A stretch of 64,000 nt of DNA, taken from Membranipora membranacea. Its lineage: Eukaryota; Bryozoa; Gymnolaemata; Cheilostomatida; Membraniporidae. Positions 1 to 12,400 of this stretch are shown here, piece by piece. Within the stretch, counting starts at the first letter, position 1. Every line of letters begins with the position of its first letter. The notes beneath the pieces were generated by a model. That model was not told where the DNA came from. It worked only from the letters and a program-made list of their open reading frames with translations, and made no database searches. The stretch is taken from assembly GCA_914767715.1 (NCBI GenBank), contig OU612070.1, forward strand, positions 22,804,025 to 22,868,024. The letters are read 5' to 3'. The position numbers were made by a program, and so were the translations under genes.

Positions 1-1941
1 GGGTAATGGGAGCTTTCGTTAGACAACATCAGCCTTTGCGCTTACTGCCTGCTTGTTTTCCATGTTGTTCTTTTCTGATAATCGCATGAGGAATGTCACT
101 TTTGGTGTTATAGTGGTCAATGCTATTTTGACTATGCTTCATGAGTTTCAGCAGAGCATCTCGAGTGTGTGTAATGAGAGTTGATGTTCTTTGGAATATG
201 CGTCTTTTAGGTTCCAACAGTTATCTACCAGTGATCTAAGGTAATAAATATCCAGCTATTTGGGGTAGTTGTGTCTCATTTGAATAGGTTTATACAGGTT
301 AAAAGTGAACATTGACCACTAAACTAATTATCTAAAGATTACAAACAGAGAATTAACTCTTTATAGCCTGGAAATAATCTATCCAGAAGCTAAGATTCTG
401 GCCATTTAGGATTGATATATTATAATTATATGTATATATATAAGATTTCAAATGTAGTACAATAAGTCTGCTTACTATCAGGTTTCATGACTTCTTTTAA
501 AGCCTTGCTATGCTAGCTATGGATTGGATTATCGTTGGCCATTTAGCTTCGGTCTTTCCTTCATAAAAGGTTTCAGATGAATCAATGTGGGAAAATCTTA
601 CAATATGTTATTGGAACAGAGGTAGAGTGAATGAATTCTTAGAATCAGAGGAAAAATAGAGACGGTTAATTAATATGTCGGTTTTGTATAAGTAATATCT
701 GTGATTTAATTGATATTCTTTGAAATGCTAAATTATTGGTGAGTCCAACATTTTTTTGCGAAGATAACTCGGCTAAAATAACAACCTAAATAATTATTCA
801 TACCACAAATTGCTGCAGTGACATGACCTGCAGTCTTTGTGATTTGCTATTGCTAGCTTCTAGTTGTAATGTGTGATTGGCATAGAGTAGATTGAATGAA
901 CCCTTGGAATCAGAGAAAAAATAGAGACAAGTAATTACAATGGCGGTTTTATCTAACCAGTCAGGGTTTCTTTAAAGCGCTTAACTATCGGGTGAGTTTA
1001 CCGACATGTGAAATTTGAAAATAATAACCTCGATAATAGTCATACCATGTAAATTTTATGCTGTAAAATTTAATCGAAAGTATGGTGATCAGAGCATAAC
1101 TTTGATGATGCAGCATTTAGAATATTGCTTTTCAATGTGCTATGCCAATATGTTCTACATAATGATGTCTCTCTATTGAAGAAGATATACCCATTTATTT
1201 AATATTATTAGCCATTTTCAATTCTTGAGGGGCATTGCTATAAACTGAAGAATCCGTTTGGTATGAAAGCCTGATATGAATTTAATTACCTAGTTAATGT
1301 ACAATACTTGTCAATGTATTTCATAACAAATGACCCTAGAATTTTTTTCAACGTGTCAGCTGATCCACAATCTAGGTTTGAATCACTATATCTCCCTCTA
1401 TTCTAGCTAATAGCCTAAAATGTCTCCTTTTTTCCTACTTATCGACTATCAAAGAAAACAAAGTTTAGCGCAATTATCGATCTTCAAGCTTGACCCAGGA
1501 TTTTAATGTGTGGCATCCATTTTGAAAAAAACTAGGTAACTAATAACAAAATATATTATGTAGCTGATAAATGTGATATGTTATCATTATCTCAGGTGGC
1601 TTGCGCAGTGCAATAACCTGATTATACTCCCTACTGTCAGGTGGCATATGACTGTCACAATGGATTGCACCAACTTCAATAATTCAATGTTGATTTCAAT
1701 AACCCTTAGGTTTTATCTCACAAATATTTTAGACATCGGTACTAATGCTGAGTAATAGCTGCAATCAGTCTTGCCTAGTCTGTTAGTTAGAAACTAGCAG
1801 CCTTCTTCGGAAAATTGATATTAAAATTATATTACACTGGTGTTTTATTTTGACCTTTAGGTTGACAATATGACTGGGCATTCATTGACATACCCCATTC
1901 TATCATAATCATATGACATCAATAACTTTTTTCTCAAATCA
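1..1941. other. Gene-free left edge with a diverged tandem duplication
   Basis: No exon with credible splice sites and protein-like sequence was found. About 505-780 and 842-1040 are two diverged copies of one sequence. Both carry a GAATGA...GGAATCAGAG/AGAATCAGAG block followed by AAATAGAGAC and a GTGAGT block, in the same order and about 265 bp apart. The open frames here are short, low in complexity and lack similarity to anything I recognise. Confidence 0.4.
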
Positions 1942-2005
1942 TTTGACGACATAGACTTAATAATAAACCTAGACAGGACACTGTATGGAGCATTAGCATT
2001 GAGGC

Positions 2006-3724
2006 AGTGAGGCACTTAATTATGGCTACGCGACGTCACTGTAGGGTGTAGAAACAGTGATTTTTACTCATAGCTATCATTGATTTACCGTTCCCAGCTC
2101 GGGTTAAATGTTGATAACTCAACTGGCTTCAATCGGAATTTGAGTTTGAAAATTGCAATAGATTCAGCAGCTTCTTGCAATCAGTTTGATAGTCAGTTTA
2201 GCTCTATAGCTCAAATATTATCTAAAGAGCAAGCTATTTAAAACGGTGCATAGACTTAAAGCTAAAATTCTTTTTACAGTTTCAGTCCTGATTAAATGCT
2301 TATATCTCAAACAATTTTGTTAGCATTTTGAGTTTGAAAATAACAATATATTCAGCAGCTTCTGGTGATCATTTTGATAGTCTGTTTAACTTCGTAGCTT
2401 AAATATTATCAAAAGAGCAAGCTATTGAAAACAGTACATAGACTCAAAGCTATAACCTTTTTTTTTGCAGTTTCAGCCCTGATTTAAAGTTTATTTCCTG
2501 TCAATTTGGATGGGATTTTGAGTTTGAAAATTGCAATAGATTCAGCAGCTTCTTGTGATCATATTGATAGTCTATTTAGTTTCGTAGCTCAAATATTATC
2601 AAAAAAGCAAGCTATTGAAAAGGGTGCATAGACTCAAAGCTATAATTTTGTCCTGATTAAATGCTTATATCTCAACCAATTTCGATGGAATTTTGAGTTT
2701 GAAATTGCAATAGATTCAGTAGCTTGTGAAAATTATTTTGAAGGTCTGTTTAGCTTTGTAGCTCAAGTATAACCAGGGAGTTTAGGACTTTCCTCGTTGG
2801 TATAACCGAACAAGCAAGCAATTGAAAACCGTTATACTACTAATAATGACACAATTATTGGCTGATGGAAAGGGGTAGCAAAGAAGAAAGTCCTGAACTC
2901 CCTGGTTATACTTGAGCTACAAGGCAGAAGAGACCATCAAAGTGATCTCCACAAGCTACTGAACCTATTGTTATTTTCAAACTCAAAATTCCAACAAAAT
3001 TGTTTGAGATATTAGCATTTGATCAGGATTGAAACTGCAAAAAAAATTATAGCTTTGAGTCTATGCACCGTTTTAAATAGCTTGCTCTTTTGATAATATT
3101 TGAGCTATGGAGCTAAAGCGACTATCAAAGTGATCGCCGGAAGCTGCTGAATCTATTACAATTTTCAAACTTAAATTCTGATTGCAGCCAGTTGAATTAT
3201 CAACATTTAACCCTAGCTGGGAACGGTAAATCAATGATAGCTATGAGTAAAAATCACTGTTTCTACACCCTCCAGTGACGTCGCGTCACCATAATCCATC
3301 CAAGCACATACTTCATCTCGTTAGCAAATCAAACAGACATACAACTGTGCAATAATTAAACCCTCATTTAGATCAAACCTAGGCAAATCAGCCTTTTTAA
3401 ATATTGTTCATACATTTGTAACTAAATCAACCAAGCCTCATGAATCATTATCATTTAATCCTACCTAATGTTGTTAACTTGTATTTTTGTTTGCCACTCT
3501 CTATTTCTTCTTTTCTTTTTTCATCTTATTCATGCAATTTATGATACCATGCTTTCATTATCCTACACACTATATAGTATGTAACACCCTACCACTTATA
3601 TCTTTTTATTCAAGTCATTTTTTGTATCTATGTTAATGTGTGTGAGGTCAACAAGTTATTTTTAATTTGCTTTAATTATAAACTTTTAGAAAACCTCAAT
3701 AAATAAATAAGTAAGTGCCTCACT
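2006..3724. mobile_element. Nested foldback element with internal tandem repeats
   Basis: Perfect 13-bp terminal inverted repeats, AGTGAGGCACTTA at 2006-2018 and TAAGTGCCTCACT at 3712-3724, bound an insertion in the left arm of the larger element. From about 2019 to 3297 it is a long palindrome centred near 2840. The left side has about four tandem units of 120-190 bp sharing TTTGAGTTTGAAAAT and a GCAAGCTATTGAAAA block. The right side has about two units in inverse orientation. The outermost arms (GCGACGTCACTG...) match each other around 2029 and 3280. No clear target duplication was seen and no protein is encoded. Confidence 0.7.
3298..3711 (+). repeat. LINE 3'-end-like sequence with AAATAAATAAG tail
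   Basis: This stretch lies between the foldback palindrome and the right 13-bp repeat. It is pyrimidine-rich in the middle and ends in TCAATAAATAAATAAGTAAG, which resembles the short tandem 3' tail of some non-LTR retrotransposons. No reverse-transcriptase frame is present, so the assignment is tentative. Confidence 0.3.
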
Positions 3725-4099
3725 TCTAGGCCAGAAGCAGCCTAGCTGTAACTGCTCTATAAAATAATGGCACGGACAATTTTTGATGGCAGGAAACTGA
3801 TCGCATATTATACTTCATTGATGTTTCTTCTGTAAAATTCACCGGGTGTACCCAATTGTAGTGGTCTTATTTAGAATTTAAAAGCTGTATTGTTTTTGTA
3901 TTATATGTGTGGGGACATAACTCCTATTCTGTGTAATCTTACTAATCTAATCTTCAGGGAATTCCAGGTTGAAACTGCATTGTGGGGATTTTGTTGACTT
4001 GCCAATATATTTATCAAGTAAACTTGCAGAAGTCTGCTCGTGTTAGATCAGGACAAATTTAAAATTTTCAATAAGTATAATGTCAGATCTTTATGAGGT

Positions 4100-4640
4100 T
4101 AGTATGATACTGTCTTGCGGCAGCATATCCGCAATATTTCTCAAAATTGCATATAATAAGTGAAATGTTAAGGGTTCAATAAAAGGTGTTTCTAGGGTGG
4201 AACAACGTGGTGAATCCAAAATTAAGGTTGTACCCGGTTGTAGCGATCATGTCAGCGGCAGCGCGGCAGCATATCCTCATTTATTCTAAAACTTGCTTTT
4301 AATGAGTGAAATATTAAGTTTAAAATTGAGTTTAAATAAAAGGTGTTTCAAGGGTATAACAACGTGCTGAATATAAAGAAATAGGGTGTAACCTAGAACA
4401 AGTTTGACCCAATTGCCTGCATGCCTGTTGCTCCCAATCCACCGGTCACGCCGCGGCGTGACCAGTGGATCGGGAGCCACTCGGAATGCAGGCAAATGGA
4501 CCAAACTTGGTCCATTGTACCCAGTTGTAGCAATCATGTCAGCAGAAGATCGGCAGCGCGGCAGCATATCGCAATTTTTCTCAAAATCGCTGATAATAAG
4601 TGAACTACTGCATATCCCAAATATTCACACTATCGATATG
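4100..4640. repeat. ~150-bp satellite-like repeats inside the element
   Basis: GGCAGCATATC followed by a TTTCTCAAAA-like block and AGTGAA recurs at about 4120, 4265 and 4560. The block AAAAGGTGTTTC, then GG, then AACAACGTG, recurs at about 4180 and 4340. The units are diverged. The third is separated from the second by a palindromic insertion (4394-4513). Confidence 0.6.
4394..4513. mobile_element. Short palindromic element (MITE-like), copy 1
   Basis: The left arm carries TTGCCTGCAT, TTGCTCCCAATCCA and GGTCACGC. The right arm is its inverse: GCGTGACC, TGGATCGGGAGC, then ATGCAGGCAAATGG. The arms are about 55 bp and meet at a CCGCGG centre. A related copy lies at 42623-42733, so this is a dispersed family. 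The element is non-coding. Confidence 0.65.
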
Positions 4641-5399
4641 TGATTAGTGGGAAGTCAACAGTTTGATGAAGTTGGCACAAGTCAAGACTATAGTACTGGA
4701 TTCTACATTGTATATGTTTTATCATTGGATGAGATCGTTGATGAGCGACAGCGCTACCGCATATCCCCATATCATGTGATAGCATGTTAGGAAAGTATCA
4801 CATCTAAGATTTTCAGACTCTGACAGTTTGATTTCTTTCTGAAAAGTGAGGCACTCATTGAACTCTTTGCTCATGTGTTACATGTGTTCAAAAAATGACA
4901 TAAGAGGCAAATGAAACATCAAAAATGTTGTTTGTAATTGCCCCAAGACAGTAGTCTTAAGACCATACAATATCATACTAGTCCCATAAGAAGTTTGACA
5001 TAATTCAATTGAAATTTTTCAATTTGTGCTGGTCTGATACGAGCAGACTTCTCTCCAAGTTTACTTGGTGAATTAATTGCCGCGTCAACAAAATCCCAAA
5101 ATGCAATTTCAACCTGGAATTCCCTGATGATTAGACTACTTAGATTACACAGAATAGGAGTCATTTCCCCACACATATAATGCCAAAACAAAACACCTTT
5201 TAGTTTCTAAATATGACCACTACAACTGGGTACACCCGGTGAATTTTACATAACATACACCAATGAAGTACAAAACGTGATCAGTGTCCTGCCATCAAAT
5301 ATTGTCCGTGCCATAACAACTTATGCTATAGCTGCTTCTGGCCTATTCAGCTATATACAGTGTCCTGTCTAGGTTCATTATTAAGTCTATGTTTGACGA

Positions 5400-6440
5400 C
5401 AAAAATGAGATGCCAAGAGTCAGTATCTAGGTTTATTCTTCAGACATTGAGTTTTTAACTGCGTTCATTTAATTATAATCCTATAACTTTCAAATCAAAC
5501 AAAGAGGATGACCAAGCAAGAAAGCAGCTAACGCAGTTAAAGTTTCCTAACAAAGCATGGTCGCTTAACTAGCTGCTGCCACATGAGGTGTTTTTAAAAT
5601 CATTTTAAAATCATTTTTTGACCCGATACCCTATTGTTACCTATCCATATTGCCAGGGGTATTCATTTTGGAGAGGTACAGGCTACATTCATTTGGCTCA
5701 GAAAAAATATTCTAATTGATTTCCAATTCCTCATTAATACTGTTAATCTTGCATTGCTACGAAATCACATCATTTGGCTATGTGGACAGTAGAAAAAACC
5801 AAATTTATTGCTGCTTTCATTGTTCTTGTTTTGTCACTATTCTTGTTGCTGTTGATGTTTTTGTTGCTGTTACTTTTGCTGATGCTTGATGATGATACCT
5901 AATATTCCAGTAAATTTGCTGAGCCATGATCGTTATTTATTTATCATTGGCTTTGATGAATGGCAGCAGAAGCTTAAACAGAAAGAAAAATTGGGATGGG
6001 ATGGGATGGGACCGCTGATCATCAAACCCTGGAACTTACTGCTATGGCGTTTTCACCAAAACCTGGCTTACTGTCCTCAAGGCCATTCTCATGAGCTATT
6101 AAAAATATTGGTTATTAATCATGACGAGGTGAAATTTTCACCATTGTGTTTTGATATTAATATTTTCTGACTTCAGTGACGTTCATTCATCATCGCGCTT
6201 GACGCTTCTGAACTGGACAGCTGAATTTGATGAGGGACTTATATTATTATGATATTTTCTTAAGAATTATGAACCAACCAATCGGATTCATGCAAAGACC
6301 AGTTTTTGCTTCAAAAGACAAACCTGGTTCCTTACACCGTCACATTCATCCAAGCTTGCTCTTGTCAACATCTCAATCTTATCATATTAGAAGAGATCTT
6401 TTTCTTATTATATTAGAATATAGTCTAACCTTATAGGAAA
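5400..6440 (+). other. Upstream region of the first SLC5 gene
   Basis: No protein-coding exon was recognised. A TTGTTGCTGTTGATG-like low-complexity tract lies at about 5815-5900. TTATAG at 6431-6436 could be a splice acceptor four bases before the start codon (GAAAATG), so the gene may have an untranslated first exon upstream. No TATA box could be assigned. Confidence 0.35.
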
Positions 6441-9400
6441 ATGGAAGCAGTACAGACTTTATTTCAATGGCCAGATTATCTTATATTGGCTATTGTGTTA
6501 GTTGCATCTGCAGCAGTAGGCTTTTACTATGCATTTACTGGAGGTAAACAGAAGACTACCAAGGAATACCTATTTGCGGACCAAAACACGCATTGGCTCC
6601 CTATATCATGTAGTTTACTGGCAAGGTATGTAATATTCTGTACTTCAAACTGGTCCATGTGACAAGTTAGTGAAGAAATAGATGGAAAACTGTTTTTATT
6701 GTTTTTTGTTGATGGCAGAGTCACAATGATTGTCAAAAACTTTGAACCAAACTTTTCCTCACAGATTAACTTTGTCACAATTTTCCATTTTGGTTGTTAT
6801 GTTATATGTCGAGTCTAAAGAGACTACAACCTCACACATTTTAACGCAGAGTTGGTTCAAATATTTTTTCGATTTATTTGGAGCAAATCAATGGTTTTCT
6901 TTTGAGTATTATTTGAATATCATTTACACCAATTTTAAAACATTGAAACCTGTGTAACACTACTACATGTGTGTGTGCAAAGCGCCAATCGTGCAGTCTG
7001 AAAGATTTCCCACTCACGAGGCTGCTTTTATAAACGATGGTACACATAGGAATTGCCAGCAGAATTCTGCTCTGCATATCCAGTTTTCCAAACATTTTAC
7101 ACAACATAATGCCTAGAAAACTGCTCATTTGATGGCGCTCAAGGTTTGTAATGGTCAATGGAATTAGCTTAATGCTGACTGCTGACCACATGCACTTTGC
7201 TGATATGTTACATTTTATTATGTAGTTGGATTTCATCGATTAGTATATTGTCAATGCCTGGTGAAGTATATAGCTTCGGTACTATCTTCTTGCTGGGAGC
7301 TCTATCCCAGCCAGTTGGTATATTGATAGCCAGTCAACTTATCCTACCAGTCTTCTTCAACTTGAAAGTTGTCAGCGTATACAAGGTAAGCGTAGCAATC
7401 ACTGATGGTACTCAGGCTTTATTTTTTTGCAAATTTTATTTGAAAGAAACAAAGTCAATAAGCTCACTTGATGAATGATCATGAAGTTGGCATTCTTGTG
7501 ATTCCTCACGTGGTACAATCATCTTTCAGTTCGTAAATGACAGGGCACCAGTAGCATGAGATATTGCCCTTCTTTTCACATGGAAAACTGATGAAATCTG
7601 TTCCAGGCCATTCAAGGCGGCTATGTCAGTTTTTTTAGGTTGGAAGTGATTAACTTTCTAGAGCCTTTGTTTGCTTTTTGCAGGCAGGGTCATATTTCAC
7701 CGCCCTTTTTATGGCTGCCTCCAACCCAGGTGGTTTGCTTTGGATGTTGATTATTGTGATGAAATCATCTATTTGCTAAATGGAGATGTATCTCTCTTTT
7801 TTATAGTATATTGAGCTGAGATTTGATAAGACGGCAAAAATCTGTGTGGTCTTTTCAGCATTTTTCAACCACGTAAGTAACACTCGCTATACAATCATTT
7901 ATGTGATAAGACATTACAAAAACCAAACGACGAATCAGCTGATAGGCTGATATATAGCTGATAGGAATTAGCAGATAGCGATTTACGCTTTGAACTGTTT
8001 GAATAATGATGCATCTCAATACTTTCCCAAATAGTGAGAGGTAATTCAAATTCTGGCGTAGCTCTCCGTATCAGGTCGGACAATTTCAAGGGTAATGTGC
8101 AAAAAGTAAATTTCAGGGACAATATAATTCTCTCCCTACTTAATCAGAAAAGTAATGATGAGTCAATCCATTATTTTCCAATCATTTAAAAAATTTTCTA
8201 TTCTGGTGTATTGTCCCCATCAAGAAATTCAATGAGCAGGGTAACAAATCTTGCTGGTTACCTAGGATATTTTCACAGAGTAAGGATATATATCCTTACT
8301 CTGTGATATTTTTGTGTTTGATAGCAATAACACTGTGTACCATACGATAGAATAAGGGAAACCAGGTGATAAAACTTGTGGCATATGATGTAATTGTGTC
8401 TGGTTTGCACTGGTTTTTGCTAAAACTGCCAAACACCTATCAACCTAGACACATGACATCTGATGAAACAAGCCCGGATTTATCAACTAAGTGGCAATTA
8501 GTTTCAGAGCATATCGCAACTGAAAAATCAATGGAAAAGTTATCTTACAAAAAGTCAACCAGTTTAACCTTTTGTAACATTCCCCCAACCATGCTAGCAA
8601 TGCGATAACAAAACCCTAATGAACAAGAACTGTTAGTCTGTAGTTCTCTGGGGAGATTGCTGTTTTGCTGCTTTACCCACTCATGGCAGAGGAAATACTT
8701 CTTTGATATGTGGTGGGGACATGGTGTGACAGCCATCACCTGTCATGTATCAGGTCATGATAGTGACCGTTCTGGCTGTCACTGGAAATGCCAGAAATAA
8801 TGACATTTTAATAGACATTTATTACATTAATAATGACTAACTTATGGGCTCTGTGCTAGTGTGTGGTGTAACGCTTTGGAGTCTTATTATCACTTTGCTA
8901 TTACCTAGTATTTGCAATATAATTGATAACATATGATATCCTATTTTCACATCCTTTTGGTAATACTATACAAGAGATAGTTTTTACTCAGTTTTATGAT
9001 TGATTGATTGATGAGTACTTTTATTATCGATCAAAATACATTTGCAACGAATGACAATGCATATGGTGGATCTGATTTGACATAAATTAATAAAAAGACT
9101 TCAGGACGTTGTTTAGAAAAAAAAATTGAAATAAAACAGGATTTGGTCACATCATCGGTTACAGAGTCTATATATTACTGCCATATTTAATGAAAAGGCA
9201 TTTAGCTGCAGTGGCAGTAGTGTGCTTTATGATTTTGGATTTATTGCTCACTAGTCTCTTAGGTCTGCAGTTCTGGTTTTCAGATCGAGTTGGCAGGACG
9301 TTGCTATGAAGCGAGGCTTTCTTCTGGCAGTATAGTATACATGTCATTTGTAGAACATCAGTAAGCATTTCAAGATTGGCTACTTGGCGGCGCTGTGTGT

Positions 9401-12400
9401 AACTCTCTAGTTCAGGATAGATGATTTTGAGTTTAGTGTGTGTTGTTTGAAAGAGCAATAAAGATGCTGGTGTGCAATTAAAAGTCTCGTCAACTCGCCC
9501 TAGTAACCGCTCAGTGTGCGGCATAGAGGTTAAGTGCCGTCACAATGGCACACTTCAACCTGCTTATTGGATTGTTTCTATATTTTACAGTTGTTCACCA
9601 CTGGAGCAACTATATATGGCCCAGCACTTGCGATTTCAGTAGGTAAGAAATGGTCCTTTAGGCTCTATAGACACTTAAATTGAAGTTGGCAAGATCACTT
9701 TGAGACAAAAACGGTAAATGCTTTCACGACTAAAATAGCGTAATAAAAATATTAACAATGAGAAAATTAAATTTAAATTTCCATCAGTTTTGATATTGCT
9801 ATACTAATCCAATCTGAACTCTTTATTTTATCGACATGTTTGACACAACAGGAAGCCCGTCTATTTAAGATTTTAAGGATGTGTTGCTGTGGTGAAATAT
9901 CATTGTTTTTGGTTTACTGTTATTCTTCTGTCTGGTTAAGTGTATTTTATTCACTTACAGTGACAGGCATGAATCTATGGTTAGCTGTGGCACTGACAAC
10001 TGGTGTGGCTTTACTTTACACTGTCATGGTATGTTTATTAAATTATCTATCAATTATTACGTCATTGAAAAGACGGATTTAAGTTGTTGATGGAGAAAAG
10101 AAAAACAGAAAAATTGAACCTCCCACGGATACAGTTACTAGAAAAATTTTGCCTCTGCCCTGATTAGCCAAGCTAAGGTAGAAATTACGGACTCACTTGG
10201 TGAAGTTGTATAACACAGTGTAATGTGCAAATGTGCTGACAGTATAGACCGGTGTGGAACCAAAAGAATAAATTATTTTGAACTTCAATCATGATGCCTC
10301 AACCCATACAGGCACAGTAATCCCATGGTATCAAAGTATAGGTATAGTATAGGTAAAAGGTAATTGTAATCAATAGAAATAATATGGATTTATACACTAA
10401 CAATCAGAGATGTACATGCTTGTGTAATCTCTGCGGCATGGTAATTTATTCCAATCATCATGTTTTCATTGATTAATCTCTTCATTAGGGAGGAATGAAG
10501 GCTGTCCTATGGACTGATACAATGCAGCTGGTCATCATGTTTATTGGCATCATTGGCGTGTTTATTATTGGTGTAGTGAAAGAAGGTGGTTCTTCCATCT
10601 ACAGAGATGCGGTAGAGAGTGGCAGAATGGATGTGTTTGTGTAAGTTTAAATTTAATGAACTTTTTTATTGGCACATTAACTAATAACACTGCATGTTTG
10701 GGTAAGGAAAATTTTCATGACATCTAAAATGTGTGATTGAATTATTTGAATAGTCTATATTTTGCATTAGCAGAGCTATACCCTTGCCAACATAATCTAA
10801 CTGTTTTGGCACATATCAAAGTTTGGTCATGCATACTGGATGTTTTGCTGTCAAATGTGTTCAATCTAAATTTGTACACTAGGGTTATTACCTTGCAGGT
10901 GATTTGTCTATTTCACCATTCATACATTTTACCACCACACAAAGACAAATCATATTAGAATGAGTTTTCTGCTCAGAGGCTCAACAGCGCTTTGAAAACA
11001 TTTAGGGCAAACTTTGAGGTGCAACCTTCAGGTCAACTAGCATCGAAAAATCATCATTTTTGGCTTTGATTTCATAGCATTTTGAAAAACATCTTCATTT
11101 TCCTAGAGCACACAAGGTACTAGACTTTGATCCTAGAATGAGGCACACCTTGTGGAATCAGGCTATGAACGGGATACTAACAGCCGCCATTATATATGGA
11201 ACCAATCAAGTATCCGTGATGAGAGCTATGTCTTTGCGAACCTCTTCTCAAATACTCAGGTTAGTCATATTACTTTTATTTCCGTTCTTTGTGTTGCTTG
11301 AATAAATTTAGAACAAATATTATGGCCCTCCACAGGGAGCAGCCGTATTTCAATGGGTCTTTCAATCTAGAGGTATTGTGTTTGATTCCCGGCGGATCAT
11401 GATGGTGTCAGGAAGAGCATCCAACCTCAAATGCTCCTGTGCCTCATCAGGATCCAGTCCGTAGACCCGTAGTGATACCGGAACCAAAAAAACCTAGCAA
11501 CATCAAGGTTTCTCACATGGTATCACAGGGTATCAAGACTATAAATGGACGTGAGTTTTTATTATGGCGCCCACGCCTTAGTTTTGACAGCTAGATACAC
11601 AGCAGATCTATGATTTTATAGAAGAGTACTTGCCAGTAGGAATTGTTGGTTAAAATCGATTGCCATCACCTGACATATAACCAAGTTGTAGAGCGCACCA
11701 TCACAAAGGAGGATTTGAAGATGATTGAGAAGCACTTAATTGCTTTATATCAAGGATAGTTGGAGGAAACGAATACAAGATTAAATCCTAATCTGACTGT
11801 GTCAGAAATAAATTAAGGCGATTCCTACATTAAAAAAGAGCAATTCAACAGAGCAGACAAAAACTGTAAATGTTCAACTTCGACCCACAGGATCCAAAAC
11901 CGAGGCGCTGTGTTTGATCACTTACAACCCAACTTTTCTACATCTGACATAACTTCTGAATACTGCTATTTTGATTCTATTCCCTCACAATCAGTCACAG
12001 TCTAGTTCGGAGTCAGGCTATTCCCTTACTGGTATCAGTGAATAATATTTACTATTTCCTTTTTGCTTATACTCTGTAGGACTTACATGATGACAGCACT
12101 ATTCTGGTCAATATTCACGCTGATTAGTGGAATGATGGGACTCGTTATGTTCTCAGTCAACAAATTCTGCGACCCAATTAGTAATGGAGAAATCTTCACA
12201 AGGGATCAGGTTTGTGCATAGACTAAATAATTAAATATTAATAAATTAAATATTATTAAGTCTATGGGTTTCTGTAATAATAGGTAATTTAAAGAAAAAC
12301 AGAAAAAATGGTGTGACTTCTTTTTAGGACCAAAACTTGATTTAAAGATTTCACGATGCAACTTTAATCCGACGACCTTTTGAAGCTAAAGAAAGAAGTT

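Larger units (their letters stand above)
1950..5391. mobile_element. Non-autonomous inverted-repeat DNA element with 8-bp target duplication
   Basis: The outer ends match as an inverted repeat starting CATAGACTTAATAAT, followed by ...AACCTAGACAGGACACTGTAT. Direct copies of TTTGACGA flank it at 1942-1949 and 5392-5399, as expected for an 8-bp target-site duplication. The long arms are 1950-2005 continued at 3725-4082 on the left and 4960-5391 on the right. They align over about 430 bp with scattered differences. The left arm is interrupted by a second element (2006-3724). The middle (4100-4640) holds repeats of roughly 150 bp. No transposase frame was found. An 8-bp duplication fits hAT-type transposases, and very long arms are also seen in foldback and MULE-like elements, so the superfamily is open. 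Confidence 0.75.

Noticed and set aside
29-217. 62-codon minus-strand open frame, Lys/Arg/His-rich
   Set aside because: It starts at TTG, not ATG, and has no clear splice context or recognisable motif; chance is as likely as a real exon.
4286-4643. Overlapping open frames on both strands with protein-like sequence
   Set aside because: They run through the arms of a palindromic repeat and the surrounding satellite units; mirrored frames are expected there.
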